Positions 42,812 to 52,328 of a stretch of 64,000 bases of DNA are shown in pieces. How positions within the stretch are numbered: position 1 is the stretch's first letter; every line of letters starts with the position of its first letter. The notes under the pieces were generated by a model. It was not told where the DNA came from and ran no database searches. It was given only the letters and a program-made list of their open reading frames with translations. A program made the translations under genes and the position numbers. The stretch comes from a bacterium (GTDB taxonomy: Bacteria > Planctomycetota > Planctomycetia > Isosphaerales > Isosphaeraceae): NCBI GenBank assembly GCA_016125085.1, contig WGMM01000009.1, positions 1-64,000 of the forward strand. The letters are read 5' to 3'.

Positions 42812-44542
42812 ATGCTCAAGGCGGCCAAGTTCACCTATGACGTCGTGCGCAAGGTTGCGGGGCTTCCGCTGGTGCATCGTGCCGGCCGGCTGTTCGACGA
42901 TTTCATCGAAAAGACCCGAAACTGCCCGGAAGTTCAGGAAAAACTGCTTCTCGAGCAGATCCGGCGCAATGCCTCCAGCCAGTTCGGCCATGATTTCGGT
43001 TTCGACGACATTCGCAGCTACGACGATTACCGAAGGCGCATGCCGATCGCCCAGTACGATGACTTCGAGCCTTACATCGCCCAGGTGCGGGAAGGCAACA
43101 CGGGGGCCCTTTTCGGCGAGAATACGAAGATCCTGATGTTCGCGATGACGTCAGGCACGACCAAAACGCCGAAGACCATTCCGGTCACGGAACAAAGCGT
43201 CAAAAACTATCGCGAAGGCTGGATGATCTGGGGCATCCGGGCCTTTACCGATCACTGGGACATGCTCAAATGGGGCATGCGGCCCGTGTTGCAGATGGCC
43301 AGCGACTGGTGCGAACGCCGCACGCAGGCCGGAATCCCGTGCGGGGCGATCACGGGCCTGACGGCCAAGATGCAGAGCCCGCTGGTGCGCATCACATACT
43401 GCTTGCCGGTGGAAGCGGCGAGGATCAAGTCGATCGAAGCCAAGTATTATGTCGCTCTGAGGATGTCGGCTTATCGTGATCTGGGATGCCTGATCGCGGC
43501 GAATCCATCGACGATTCTATCGATCGTCAAACTGGGCGATCGTGAAAAAGAGACCCTCATCCGGGACATCGCCCAGGGCACGATCGACCCGAAATGGGAT
43601 ATCCCCGGAGACATTCTTGATTCGTTCCGCTGGCGCTGGCGCATCAAACACAAGTCCACAGCGAAAAGACTCGAAAAGATTGCCGAAGCGACTGGGCATC
43701 TTATGCCTAAAGATTACTGGCCGCGACTGAGCCTGCTGGCGAACTGGACTGGCGGCACGATGGGCAGTTACCTGAAGTCGTACCCGGAATTCTTCGGCGA
43801 TGTACCGGTGCGCGATGTCGGGCTGATCGCGTCCGAAGGCCGAATGACGATCCCGATCGAAGACGGAACTTCCGCCGGCGTTCTCGATATTCGCCATAAC
43901 GTTTTCGAATTCGTACCGGCCGACAAGATCGACGACCCAATGCCGGAAACGCTGCTGCCCCATGAACTCAAGGAAGGGCACGACTACTTCATCCTCCTGA
44001 CGACGCCCGGCGGGCTCTATCGATACAACATCCATGACATGGTCCGCTGCCGAGGCTTCGAAGGCCGAGCGCCGCTGATCGAGTTCCTCAACAAAGGTGC
44101 CCACTTCAGCAGTATGACGGGCGAGAAACTGTCGGAACATCAAGTGGTCGCGGCCGTGAGAGCGGCTCAGGAAAATCTGGGCCTGCGGCTGACCTCTTTC
44201 CTGATGTTGCCGGTCTGGGGCGATCCGCCCCGTTATGTACTGCTGGCGGAGCAGGGGGACTTGCCCGCGGACCGCTTTGCCGAAACGGCATCGCTCCTGG
44301 CGCGAGGCGTCGATACGGAACTCGGCAAGCTCAACGACGAGTTCGAGAACCGCATCGAAACGCGACGACTCGCTTCAACCCGCGTAATCCGTATCCCCGA
44401 CGGCTCCTGGGCCGAATATAAGAAGGCCCGGCTCAATCGCAGCGGCGGCACGGTCGAACAATACAAACAACCATGTCTATTGCCTGACTTGAAGGCAATC
44501 GATCAATTTCGCACGGTCGATTCCGTCACGGCCGAAAATTGA
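42812..44542 (+). CDS. GH3-family acyl-adenylate/amide synthetase-like protein
   Basis: 576 residues. The ATP-binding motif is FAMTSGTTKTPKTIPVTEQS, followed by FEFVPADKID and the adenylation motif region LYRYNIHDMVRCRGFEGRAP, then FLNKGAHFSSMTGEKLSEHQ. These are hallmarks of GH3 proteins, known in plants for joining amino acids to auxin or jasmonate. Bacterial members are of unknown role, probably acyl-amide formation. It is preceded by 196 bp without a gene. No pathway partner is evident. Confidence 0.88.
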   Translation: MLKAAKFTYDVVRKVAGLPLVHRAGRLFDDFIEKTRNCPEVQEKLLLEQIRRNASSQFGHDFGFDDIRSYDDYRRRMPIAQYDDFEPYIAQVREGNTGALFGENTKILMFAMTSGTTKTPKTIPVTEQSVKNYREGWMIWGIRAFTDHWDMLKWGMRPVLQMASDWCERRTQAGIPCGAITGLTAKMQSPLVRITYCLPVEAARIKSIEAKYYVALRMSAYRDLGCLIAANPSTILSIVKLGDREKETLIRDIAQGTIDPKWDIPGDILDSFRWRWRIKHKSTAKRLEKIAEATGHLMPKDYWPRLSLLANWTGGTMGSYLKSYPEFFGDVPVRDVGLIASEGRMTIPIEDGTSAGVLDIRHNVFEFVPADKIDDPMPETLLPHELKEGHDYFILLTTPGGLYRYNIHDMVRCRGFEGRAPLIEFLNKGAHFSSMTGEKLSEHQVVAAVRAAQENLGLRLTSFLMLPVWGDPPRYVLLAEQGDLPADRFAETASLLARGVDTELGKLNDEFENRIETRRLASTRVIRIPDGSWAEYKKARLNRSGGTVEQYKQPCLLPDLKAIDQFRTVDSVTAEN

Positions 44543-44678
44543 CCTTGTCAGTTTTCGGAAAATCCGCAATCTTCGTGCGTCTTCGAAACCAGGATGGTCT
44601 TCGAAGTCACTTTACCCCGGTCTGTTCGAGGAAGGTTCATCAGCGGGGATAAATCCGGCCGAGCGAAGGGAATCTCTC

Positions 44679-46265
44679 GTGAGTCGATCCTCGAGACGGG
44701 CGTATCGAACGTCACGTGGCATGCACACCCTGGCCCTGGTGGCAAGCCTTTCGTTGACACCGGGTTGCGCCAAGCTGCACCACAAGCTGCATAAACACAA
44801 GCACGCTAACGAGGAAATGGCCTATGTGCCGTTTCCGGCGAAGTCGAGTCACACCGGCCTGGCCAGCGTCAGCCCGCAAATGCCGACCATGGTGAATTCG
44901 ACGGTCTCCAAGCAGGAGCCTGTCGCGTTTTCGGCTGCTCCGGGAGTCGTCGTTCAGCCGCCGCTGACGGCACCGCAAAGCCCGGCAAGATCCGAACTCA
45001 GAACGTCGCCTTTTGCGACCGGACCGTCGTCGAACGACGATTCCAAAGCCGCACAAGTGCCTGCACCGGTAACGATTACGCCATCGACGCCACCACTTGC
45101 CGCTCCATCGGTTTCGAAGCCGGCCGCTTCTCCGCCGGTTCAGGCCGAATCCAGGCCTCCGGCCACTGAAGCTTCGAAACCTTCGACACCCGCGGCGGAT
45201 TCGGTCATTACACCGTCGATCGAACCGAAACTGCCGTCTACACCGCCCGAATTGCCTTCCACCGACAAATTGCCGATCGATTTGCCGAAGGATCTGCCGC
45301 CTCCACCTGCGAGCCCGAATCTTTCGAATCGTACCGAGAGCGAAGGTACCGGATCCTCCGGCAACGCAACCATCGCCGTCGCGGCCAATCCTCCATCGGC
45401 ATCGCCATTTGCGACATCTGCGGAGAATTCGAAAACACAGTCCGATACGGTGATCACACTTTCGCAACCCGGAATCGCCATTGAACCGGGACCAGATGCG
45501 AAGACCGCACCGGCCGACGCCAAATCCGCGGCTCCAGGCGTCACCAACGCTGCGCAATCCGAAGCTTCGGAACTTGCGAGCATCCTGGAAAAGACACGTC
45601 GTACGTTCGCTGAGACTTCGAATTACAAGGTCGAAGTCGCCCTCCAGGAACGCATGAACGGCCGCCTGCTGCCCCAGGACAAATTCACGTTGTACAAGCG
45701 CCGCCAGCCTCTGGCCGTTCGCATGGAGTGGATCGAAGGCAAAGATGTCGGTCGTGAAGTGATCTACTCGCCAGCCGAGACGAAGGGCATGATTCAAATC
45801 CGAATGCCCAAGGGACTTATCCCTCGTATCTCGATGGCGCCCGACAGCCCGCTCGTACGTTCTAAAAGCCGACATCCGATCGACGAAGCCGGTGCCGATT
45901 CGGTTGTCGATCGTCTGACGGCGACGCTCCGGAAGTTCGAGTCCGGTAGCCCCGAAGCCGGAAGTCTGAACGTCGAATCCGTCGTCGATCCGCAGCTCGG
46001 TCCCATTCGCCGAGTGTCGCACCACACGATCGAACGGGAAATCTGGGTTGTCGATCTGGACGAGAATACCGGCTTGCCCCTGACCATCCACGCGACCGAC
46101 GAAAGTGGCGAACTGCTCGAACACTATGAGTTTCGCGGGTATCAGCTGAATCTGTCCGAATTGCTTACCGCAGAAGCATTCGATCACAATGCGAGATGGG
46201 GCAATACGAAACTTTTCGGCCGTCTGGCCAGTGGAAACTCGAAGGAAGAATCCACGAAACGCTGA
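44679..46265 (+). CDS. DUF1571 lipoprotein with a long Pro/Ser/Ala-rich linker
   Basis: 528 residues from GTG 44679. The N-terminus has positive charges then LALVASLSLTPGCAKLHHKL, a lipoprotein signal with the lipobox Cys. Residues about 60 to 300 are low-complexity, rich in Pro, Ser, Thr and Ala. The C-terminal 220 residues carry DUF1571 (TSNYKVEVALQERMNGRLLP, VRMEWIEGKDVGREVIYSP, HHTIEREIWVVDLDENTGLP), related in pattern to outer-membrane lipoprotein carrier folds. It is probably anchored to a membrane and exposed. A strong terminator follows. Confidence 0.85.
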   Translation: MSRSSRRAYRTSRGMHTLALVASLSLTPGCAKLHHKLHKHKHANEEMAYVPFPAKSSHTGLASVSPQMPTMVNSTVSKQEPVAFSAAPGVVVQPPLTAPQSPARSELRTSPFATGPSSNDDSKAAQVPAPVTITPSTPPLAAPSVSKPAASPPVQAESRPPATEASKPSTPAADSVITPSIEPKLPSTPPELPSTDKLPIDLPKDLPPPPASPNLSNRTESEGTGSSGNATIAVAANPPSASPFATSAENSKTQSDTVITLSQPGIAIEPGPDAKTAPADAKSAAPGVTNAAQSEASELASILEKTRRTFAETSNYKVEVALQERMNGRLLPQDKFTLYKRRQPLAVRMEWIEGKDVGREVIYSPAETKGMIQIRMPKGLIPRISMAPDSPLVRSKSRHPIDEAGADSVVDRLTATLRKFESGSPEAGSLNVESVVDPQLGPIRRVSHHTIEREIWVVDLDENTGLPLTIHATDESGELLEHYEFRGYQLNLSELLTAEAFDHNARWGNTKLFGRLASGNSKEESTKR

Positions 46266-46296
46266 TCTCTCAGCCCATCTTTCGCATCGACAATCC

Positions 46297-46335
46297 ATGC
46301 ACGGCACAGATCAATGTGCCGTGCATTTTCGTTTT
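46297..46335 (+). terminator. Rho-independent terminator after the DUF1571 gene
   Basis: A perfect 12-bp stem (ATGCACGGCACA and TGTGCCGTGCAT) with a 6-base loop GATCAA, followed by TTTCGTTTTG. It lies 32 bp after the stop codon. The remaining 340 bp up to the S10 promoter show no gene that I can support. Confidence 0.9.
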
Positions 46336-46686
46336 GCCCGATGTTCGTGCGGAAATTCGATGCAATAGCGAAGTCGATCGCCTGATAGGGCAAAAAAGAA
46401 TCGTGAAATCGCGGCAAGGAAACGAAAAAGATCTGATGTTGAATGCTCCGAAAGATAAAGGACTGGCGAAGGTCGGAAAGTCAAAAAAGCGTGTGATCGA
46501 GGCGACGCTTCGGTGAACGATTCCTGTGAAGACTGGACTGAAGAGTCGATGCAACAGGCTGCATCAGCGAAGGTTCGGCATACCCAGAATGAGTACGGCC
46601 GGGGCCAGGGAAGACAGAACGAGAGGACCGTGGGCAGGCGCGGTAGAATCCGCCGGAAATCCACGGAAAGTAGCGCGACGGGGGTG

Positions 46687-46715
46687 TTGACAGTGTAGAG
46701 GCAATCGGGTATTGT
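46687..46715 (+). promoter_or_regulatory. Sigma-70-type promoter of the ribosomal protein cluster
   Basis: TTGACA at 46687-46692 and TATTGT at 46710-46715 with a 17-bp spacer, about 130 bp upstream of rpsJ. The perfect -35 and ideal spacing make this the probable main promoter of the S10 cluster. Confidence 0.75.
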
Positions 46716-46845
46716 CTTACTTCCACTACTTCGCCAGAAGCGAGTATGAAATTTCCGTGTCGGAGATCGAAACGGTCGATTTCCGTCGTCTCGACAGCGG
46801 GTCGAGAAATGATTCCGAGCAAGGGCGCTAACGCGTAACGGGGTT

Positions 46846-47169
46846 ATGAGCAACGATCGCATCCGGATTCGAATGGAAGCCTACGATCACACGATTTTGG
46901 ACCAGTCGGCCAAAGAGATCGTGGAGACCGCTCGACGTACGGAAGCACAGGTCCACGGGCCGATTCCGCTCCCGACCCGCATCGAACGTTATACGGTTCT
47001 TCGCAGTCCTCACATCGACAAGAAGTCGCGTGAGCAATTCGAGATTCGTACTCACAAGCGTCTGATCGACATCATTCTTCCGACAGCCAAGACGATCGAC
47101 GCCCTCAACAAGCTCAGCTTGCCTGCGGGTGTGGACATCAAGATCAAGGCTGGCGCAAGCGGCAATTGA
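46846..47169 (+). CDS. rpsJ: 30S ribosomal protein S10
   Basis: 107 residues. The order [40 protein letters not shown] and [15 protein letters not shown] is diagnostic for S10, which sits in the 30S head and also acts as NusE in antitermination. It is the first gene of the cluster but is separated from rplC by an unusually long 325-bp spacer. The rpsL-rpsG-fusA-tuf genes do not precede it. Confidence 0.98.
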   Translation: MSNDRIRIRMEAYDHTILDQSAKEIVETARRTEAQVHGPIPLPTRIERYTVLRSPHIDKKSREQFEIRTHKRLIDIILPTAKTIDALNKLSLPAGVDIKIKAGASGN

Positions 47170-47494
47170 TTCGGAAAATTCTGCGAGTGATCCTGTGAAA
47201 TGATCGCAGGATCTGGTACGATATTGGCTGGTCTGGAAAGCCTTGCCGCTTCGGGTTCGAAACCAGTGTGACACATACACTGAAGTCGACCCGCCATTTC
47301 GGTGGTTGCGGCGGAAAATGGCGTGCGACAGGATAATCACCTGTCGGCCTGCAGTCCCGAACGAAAGCTGGCAGTCAGATCGACTGCAACAGCTGGGATG
47401 ATGAGGCGATACCTTCAATGGTGTCCAGTAGACGAAATCTGTCAGGAGCGAGCCCGGGCGTTCAGGGTTCATCGCTCCCTGGAGAAGTGAGAAG
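47170..47494 (+). promoter_or_regulatory. Structured spacer between rpsJ and rplC
   Basis: 325 bp without a supported gene. Three stem-loops can be drawn: GATCCTG/CAGGATC at about 47190-47214, GACAGG/CCTGTC at 47327-47345, and the composite stem AGCTG-GCAGTC with GACTGC-aa-CAGCT at 47367-47392. The last one ends about 100 bp before rplC. A leader RNA for feedback control of the L3-L4 part of the operon, or an internal promoter with leader, is likely. No convincing -35/-10 pair was found. Confidence 0.4.
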
Positions 47495-48136
47495 ATGAAA
47501 GCGGGATTGCTCGGAAGAAAGATCGGAATGACCCAGATATTCCAGGAAGATGGGACGATCGTTCCCGTCACGGTTCTGGAATGCGGGCCTTGCACGGTTC
47601 TTCAGGTGAAAACTCCTGAAAAGGATGGCTACTCGGCCCTTCAGCTCGGCTTCCTTGACAAGCGTCGCAAATCCGCGTCCGCTGCCGAGCGTGGCCATGC
47701 GAAGGCTGCTGAGGCTGAACCCAAGCGTTTCGTTCGTGAAATTCGCCAGGAGTCGCCTGCTGCGATCGAAGGCTTCGAGACTGGCAAAGTCCTGACAGTC
47801 GATCTTTTCGCCGACATCAAGAGTGTCGACGTGATCGGAATCAGCAAGGGTCGCGGCTTCGCAGGTGTCATCAAGCGGCACGGATTCAAAGGTCTCCGGG
47901 CATCTCACGGTGTGAAGCGGATGCACCGTCACCCAGGTTCCAGCGGTCCTTCCGCTGACCCATCGAGAACTTTCCCTGGTGTCCGCAAGCCTGGCCACTA
48001 CGGTGTCGCCCGGGTCACCAGTAAAAATTTGAAAGTCGTCAAAATCGATGCGGAGTCGAATCTCCTGCTCGTTCGCGGAGCGGTCGCCGGGCCTAACGGA
48101 GGATTCGTCACCGTGCGTCAGTCGGTCAAGGCGTGA
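47495..48136 (+). CDS. rplC: 50S ribosomal protein L3
   Basis: 213 residues. Starts MKAGLLGRKIGMTQIFQEDG and contains RGFAGVIKRHGFKG and HRHPGSSGPSADPSRTFPG, characteristic of L3, a primary 23S rRNA-binding protein near the peptidyl transferase centre. The long structured spacer upstream may hold its regulation. rplD follows after 55 bp. Confidence 0.98.
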   Translation: MKAGLLGRKIGMTQIFQEDGTIVPVTVLECGPCTVLQVKTPEKDGYSALQLGFLDKRRKSASAAERGHAKAAEAEPKRFVREIRQESPAAIEGFETGKVLTVDLFADIKSVDVIGISKGRGFAGVIKRHGFKGLRASHGVKRMHRHPGSSGPSADPSRTFPGVRKPGHYGVARVTSKNLKVVKIDAESNLLLVRGAVAGPNGGFVTVRQSVKA

Positions 48137-48191
48137 TCGGTCTCGACCGGTACGAAGTGATGAAATCCCCTGGAACGAATGAGGTCCGATC

Positions 48192-48914
48192 ATGTTGAGT
48201 GTGCCAGTTTACAATACGAAAGGCGAAAAGGTCGGCGAAGAGTCGATTGACGCCTCTCTGCTTGGTGGTGAAGTCAATAAGCAGCTTCTGCACGACGCGG
48301 TTTTGATGTACCAGGCGAATCGTCGTGTCGGTACCGTCAATACTCGGGGCAGGGCGGACGTCGCCGGCAGCGGAAAAAAACTGTTCCGCCAGAAGGGTAC
48401 CGGCAATGCCCGTGCCGGCTCGAAACGTACGAACAAGCGGGTCGGTGGGGGTGTGGCTTTCGCGCGTCGAAATCGTGATTACTCCTACACGATGCCGAAG
48501 AAGGCTGTTCGTCTCGCAGCGAGAATGGCTGTCCTTTCGAAGATTCAGGATCGTCAAATCCTCATCATCGATGGACTCCAGAGTACCGAAGTGAAGACGA
48601 GTGTCGTGGCTCAGGCCTTGGCAGCACAGCAGCGACCAGACATCAAAAAAACGTCTGCTGAGAATAAAACCCAGCAGGCCAAACAGACGCTTGCGACAGC
48701 CACCCTTCTTTTCGGGCTTCCTGAGCACGACCCCAAGCTTTACCTCTCCGCTCGTAACATCCCTGGCGTGAAGATCGCACCTGTGAGTGACTTCAACGCC
48801 CTCGACGTTTTGAAGCAGCGTTATCTCGTACTCACACGGGAAGCGTTCCTGAAACTCAAGTCGAACGTCGAACGTCCGATTACTCGTCGCGCCGACGCGG
48901 CTGTGGAGGCCTGA
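48192..48914 (+). CDS. rplD: 50S ribosomal protein L4
   Basis: 240 residues, somewhat longer than the E. coli protein (about 200). The loop that lines the exit tunnel is recognisable (RGRADVAGSGKKLFRQKGTG, NARAGSKRTNKRVGGGVAF). Extra length comes from a Lys/Gln/Ala-rich insertion near residues 140-165 (KKTSAENKTQQAKQTLATAT). In many bacteria L4 also represses its own operon. Confidence 0.97.
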   Translation: MLSVPVYNTKGEKVGEESIDASLLGGEVNKQLLHDAVLMYQANRRVGTVNTRGRADVAGSGKKLFRQKGTGNARAGSKRTNKRVGGGVAFARRNRDYSYTMPKKAVRLAARMAVLSKIQDRQILIIDGLQSTEVKTSVVAQALAAQQRPDIKKTSAENKTQQAKQTLATATLLFGLPEHDPKLYLSARNIPGVKIAPVSDFNALDVLKQRYLVLTREAFLKLKSNVERPITRRADAAVEA

Positions 48915-48921
48915 TACAGTC

Positions 48922-49248
48922 ATGGTGACACTTCGACGACCCCCAACCGGAACTCGTCCTGGCCCTGTTCTTGAGCCTTATCAGGTTCTCGAAAGGCCTT
49001 TGATCACGGAAAAGGCCACGTTCGCTGCCGAACGTTACAACGCCTACACCTTCCAGGTGAACCCACTGGCGACCAAGACCGAGATCAAGAACGCTGTTGA
49101 GTCGCTTTTCAATGTGAAGGTCGTGGACGTCCGGACGGTCAATCGTTCAGGCAAAAAACGTCGCTACAAGACGCGCGTCGGAATGACGAGCGGCTACAAG
49201 AAGGCGATCGTACAACTGTCGGACGAGCATCGCATCGATTTCTATTGA
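48922..49248 (+). CDS. rplW: 50S ribosomal protein L23
   Basis: 108 residues from ATG 48922, 7 bp after rplD. The sequence YQVLERPLITEKATFAAERY and NPLATKTEIKNAVESLFNVK is typical of L23, which sits at the tunnel exit and docks trigger factor and SRP. The C-terminus GYKKAIVQLSDEHRIDFY is normal. Confidence 0.97.
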   Translation: MVTLRRPPTGTRPGPVLEPYQVLERPLITEKATFAAERYNAYTFQVNPLATKTEIKNAVESLFNVKVVDVRTVNRSGKKRRYKTRVGMTSGYKKAIVQLSDEHRIDFY

Positions 49249-49301
49249 GATCGATCGACATATCTCGTCCGAACAACACGAAACAATGCGGAAGGTGAAT
49301 C

Positions 49302-50162
49302 ATGGGTATCCGATTTTATAAACCGACGAGTCCGGGCCGACGCTATGCCTCGGTCTCCGACTTCGCGGATCTGACGGACAAGAACAAGAAGCCTGAAAAA
49401 AGCCTGCTCGTTCCTCTTCGGAAAAAAGCTGGCCGTAACAATCAGGGTTTCATTACGGTTCGTTCGCGTGGTGGCGGCAGTCGCAGGAAGTACCGTCTGA
49501 TCGACTTCAAACGAGTCGATTTCGATGGCGTACCCGGAACTGTCACGCACATCGAATACGACCCGAACCGTACCGCTCGTATCGCTCTGGTCAGCTACGA
49601 GAACGGTAAAAAGAGCTACATTCTGGCTCCGGAAGGACTCGCAGCGGGTGCCGTGATCAATTCCGGTCCTCAAGCCGAGCCTAAACTCGGGAATTGCCTG
49701 CCTCTTTCGAAGATCCCGACCGGTCTTCAGATTCACAACATTGAAATGGTTCCTGGTACTGGCGGCAAGCTCTGTCGTTCCGCTGGCTGTGCAGCCGTTC
49801 TTACCGCAAGGGAAGGCGACTGGGCTCAGATCACCCTTCCTTCCGGTGAAGTTCGGCGGATTTCGGCTGAATGCCGGGCTACGATCGGCATTCTCGGTAA
49901 TTCGGAACACATGAACATTCGGATCGGCAAGGCCGGCCGCGCCCGAAAGATGGGCATCCGACCCCACGTTCGTGGTACGGCCATGAACCCGCATGACCAC
50001 CCGATGGGTGGTGGCGAAGGTCGTACCTCCGGTGGTCGTCACCCGTGCAGCCGTACCGGTGTTCTTGCCAAGGGCGGCAGGACCCGCAAGCGTCGCAAGC
50101 CTTCCAACAGCATGATCATCAAACGACGAAGGTCCGTGCGTTACGGCCAGTTGAAGGTCTGA
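49302..50162 (+). CDS. rplB: 50S ribosomal protein L2
   Basis: 286 residues. [20 protein letters not shown] at the start, [18 protein letters not shown], and the C-terminal [20 protein letters not shown] with the functionally important His are all present. L2 is a core protein of the peptidyl transferase region and bridges the subunits. Confidence 0.98.
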   Translation: MGIRFYKPTSPGRRYASVSDFADLTDKNKKPEKSLLVPLRKKAGRNNQGFITVRSRGGGSRRKYRLIDFKRVDFDGVPGTVTHIEYDPNRTARIALVSYENGKKSYILAPEGLAAGAVINSGPQAEPKLGNCLPLSKIPTGLQIHNIEMVPGTGGKLCRSAGCAAVLTAREGDWAQITLPSGEVRRISAECRATIGILGNSEHMNIRIGKAGRARKMGIRPHVRGTAMNPHDHPMGGGEGRTSGGRHPCSRTGVLAKGGRTRKRRKPSNSMIIKRRRSVRYGQLKV

Positions 50163-50192
50163 CCGGACTTCGATTCGAGAGAGATATAAGAC

Positions 50193-50471
50193 ATGGCAAG
50201 ATCACTGAAAAAAGGTCCGTACGTCGACGAGCGGCTGTTCGAAAAGGTCGAGAAGGCCGAGACAGCCGGCAACAGGGAAGCGATCAAAACCTGGGCTCGA
50301 GCCTGTACGATCGTTCCGGAATTCGTCGGACGCAACTTCGCCGTTCACAACGGCAAGACGTTCGTGAAACTTTTCGTGACCGAAGATATGGTAGGTCACA
50401 AACTTGGCGAGTTCGCCCCGACTCGCACCTTCCGTAGTCACGGCGGCAAATCGGCCAAAGGCAAGAGATAA
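50193..50471 (+). CDS. rpsS: 30S ribosomal protein S19
   Basis: 92 residues. [20 protein letters not shown] and [20 protein letters not shown] then [18 protein letters not shown] are diagnostic. S19 lies in the 30S head and contacts L5. Stop TAA, one of the few in this cluster. Confidence 0.98.
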   Translation: MARSLKKGPYVDERLFEKVEKAETAGNREAIKTWARACTIVPEFVGRNFAVHNGKTFVKLFVTEDMVGHKLGEFAPTRTFRSHGGKSAKGKR

Positions 50472-50515
50472 GGCGTGATCGACGCACGAGTCATTCAGGA
50501 TTTTCGAGCCCCACT

Positions 50516-50866
50516 ATGCAGTATGTAGCTCAACACAGATTCGCGAGAATTTCATCGCGAAAGCTCAAACCGGTCCTTGACCTGATTCGCAACAAGTACG
50601 CCGATGATGCTCTTGACATTCTGAAGCACTTGCCCCACCGCTCGGCACGGATGATCGAAAAAGTCGTGAAGAGTGCGATGGCGAATGCGGAAGATCAGGG
50701 CGTACGGGATCCGGGTGATCTGGTCGTTATCGATGCCCGTGGCGATGGCGGTCCGATGATGAAAAGAATCATGACCCGGAGCCGTGGCATGGCTTACACT
50801 ATCCGTCGTCGTTCCAGCCATATTTCCATCGGCCTGATCGATCCGTCGATGATTCTCGAGGATTGA
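50516..50866 (+). CDS. rplV: 50S ribosomal protein L22
   Basis: 116 residues. FARISSRKLKPVLDLIRNKY, HRSARMIEKVVKSAMANAED and the beta-hairpin MMKRIMTRSRGMAYTIRRRS are typical; the hairpin lines the exit tunnel and is the macrolide-related site. Confidence 0.97.
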   Translation: MQYVAQHRFARISSRKLKPVLDLIRNKYADDALDILKHLPHRSARMIEKVVKSAMANAEDQGVRDPGDLVVIDARGDGGPMMKRIMTRSRGMAYTIRRRSSHISIGLIDPSMILED

Positions 50867-50900
50867 CTCGTACCAGAACGACATTCAGGAGTTTCGAATC

Positions 50901-51668
50901 ATGGGTCAGAAAGTCAATCCGACGGGATTCCGCATAGGTGTGATGGAAGACTGGCGTAGTCGTTGGTACGCCAGCAAGCAGGAGTTCAAGGATCTCCTGG
51001 GTGAAGATTTCAAGATTCGCAAGTACATCAAGCAGTACTACGGCAACATCCATAACCGCGAAAAGTTTCGTGGTAGGGATAAGGACAAGGACAAGAAAGA
51101 CGCTCCTGTCAATGCCGGTATTCCCAAGGTCGAGATCGAGCGTACCCGCGATGCCGTCAAAGTGATTGTTCACACGGCTCGTCCGGGTATTATCATCGGC
51201 CGTAAGGGTGAGCAAGTCGAAAAGCTGCAGGAAAAACTGCAGCAACTGACGGGGCGCCGGATCGAAATCAAGATCGAAGAAGTCACACGTGCTGAAATCA
51301 ACGCTCAGCTGATCAGCGAAGACATCGCAGAACAGCTTCAGAAACGTGGTAGCTTCCGACGCACGATCAAACGTGCTATCGACAACACGATGGGCGCGGG
51401 CGCCAAAGGCGTGAAAGTTCTGCTTTCCGGGCGTCTTGGCGGTGCCGAGATGAGCCGGTCCGAAAAAGCGGCTTCCGGATCGATTCCGCTCTCCACGTTG
51501 CGTGCGAAAATCGACTACGGTTTCGCGGAAGCCAAAACTGCCCAGGGCCACATCGGTATCAAGGTCTGGGTGAACCAAGGCGATTATCTCGAAAGGGACG
51601 ACTCCAATGCCAATGATGCCCAAGCGGGTCAAGTATCGAAAAACGCAAAAAGGCCGCGTAAAAGGTAA
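50901..51668 (+). CDS. rpsC: 30S ribosomal protein S3 with a 3' extension
   Basis: 255 residues. MGQKVNPTGFRIGVMEDWRS, the KH-type RNA-binding loop PGIIIGRKGEQVEKLQEKL, and RTIKRAIDNTMGAGAKGVKV identify S3, part of the mRNA entry site. The normal family end would be near KVWVNQGDYLE; here a basic tail of about 25 residues follows and overlaps the start of rplP by 62 bp, in another frame. Confidence 0.97.
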   Translation: MGQKVNPTGFRIGVMEDWRSRWYASKQEFKDLLGEDFKIRKYIKQYYGNIHNREKFRGRDKDKDKKDAPVNAGIPKVEIERTRDAVKVIVHTARPGIIIGRKGEQVEKLQEKLQQLTGRRIEIKIEEVTRAEINAQLISEDIAEQLQKRGSFRRTIKRAIDNTMGAGAKGVKVLLSGRLGGAEMSRSEKAASGSIPLSTLRAKIDYGFAEAKTAQGHIGIKVWVNQGDYLERDDSNANDAQAGQVSKNAKRPRKR

Positions 51669-52026
51669 TGCTACTCGCGGCAATTACCTTGCCTTCGGTG
51701 ACTATGGTCTTCAGGTTCTTGAGCCGGGCAAGATTTCGGCTCAAACACTCGAAGCCGGTCGTATCGTCGCGAGTCAGTCGGTCAAAGGTGGCGGACGTCT
51801 CTACATTCGCGTGTTCCCTCACAAGAGCGTGACGGCCATTCCGGCCGAAACCCGGATGGGTAAGGGCAAGGGTGAAGTCGAGTTCTGGGCGGCCGTCGTG
51901 AAACCTGGCACGATCATTTATGAACTTGCCGGTATCAATGAGGATGTCGCCCGCCGTGCACTGGCGCGAATCGCATATAAGTTGCCGATGGCGTGCCGGT
52001 TCGTGACACGTCGACCGACGCTTTGA
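51607..52026 (+). CDS. rplP: 50S ribosomal protein L16
   Basis: 139 residues from ATG 51607, inside the 3' end of rpsC. MPMMPKRVKYRKTQKGRVKG is the standard L16 start, followed by RIVASQSVKGGGRLYIRVFP and ETRMGKGKGEVEFWAAVVKP. L16 organises the A-site tRNA region. The 62-bp overlap implies translational coupling with rpsC. Confidence 0.97.
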   Translation: MPMMPKRVKYRKTQKGRVKGNATRGNYLAFGDYGLQVLEPGKISAQTLEAGRIVASQSVKGGGRLYIRVFPHKSVTAIPAETRMGKGKGEVEFWAAVVKPGTIIYELAGINEDVARRALARIAYKLPMACRFVTRRPTL

Positions 52027-52051
52027 ACCACATTCTCGGAGCGAGACGATC

Positions 52052-52261
52052 ATGAGCACGAAAACGAAGACTCGGGAACTTCGCGAACAGTCCAGCGACC
52101 AACTTGCGGCTTCCCTTTCCGATGTCCAGAATCAACTTTTTCGCTTGCGGATTCAGCGTCAGACCGAGAGGCTTGAAGCTCCCAGCGAAATCATCAAGGC
52201 CCGACGTGAGATTGCGAGAATCAAGACGCTCCAGCGTGAGCGGGAATTGAAATCTCAGTGA
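52052..52261 (+). CDS. rpmC: 50S ribosomal protein L29
   Basis: 69 residues; two helices, with ELREQSSDQLAASLSDVQNQ and LRIQRQTERLEAPSEIIKAR RREIARIKT-like ending, typical of L29 near the exit tunnel. Position between rplP and rpsQ agrees. Confidence 0.95.
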   Translation: MSTKTKTRELREQSSDQLAASLSDVQNQLFRLRIQRQTERLEAPSEIIKARREIARIKTLQRERELKSQ

Positions 52262-52328
52262 TTTTCGTCGCACCGGCACTATCTGAAACCAGGATTCGTC
52301 CGAATTTGAGTCATCGAGGAAGAAAGTC

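Noticed and set aside
44712..46307. 531-residue minus-strand frame across the DUF1571 gene
   Set aside because: Arg-rich antisense shadow of a low-complexity coding region.
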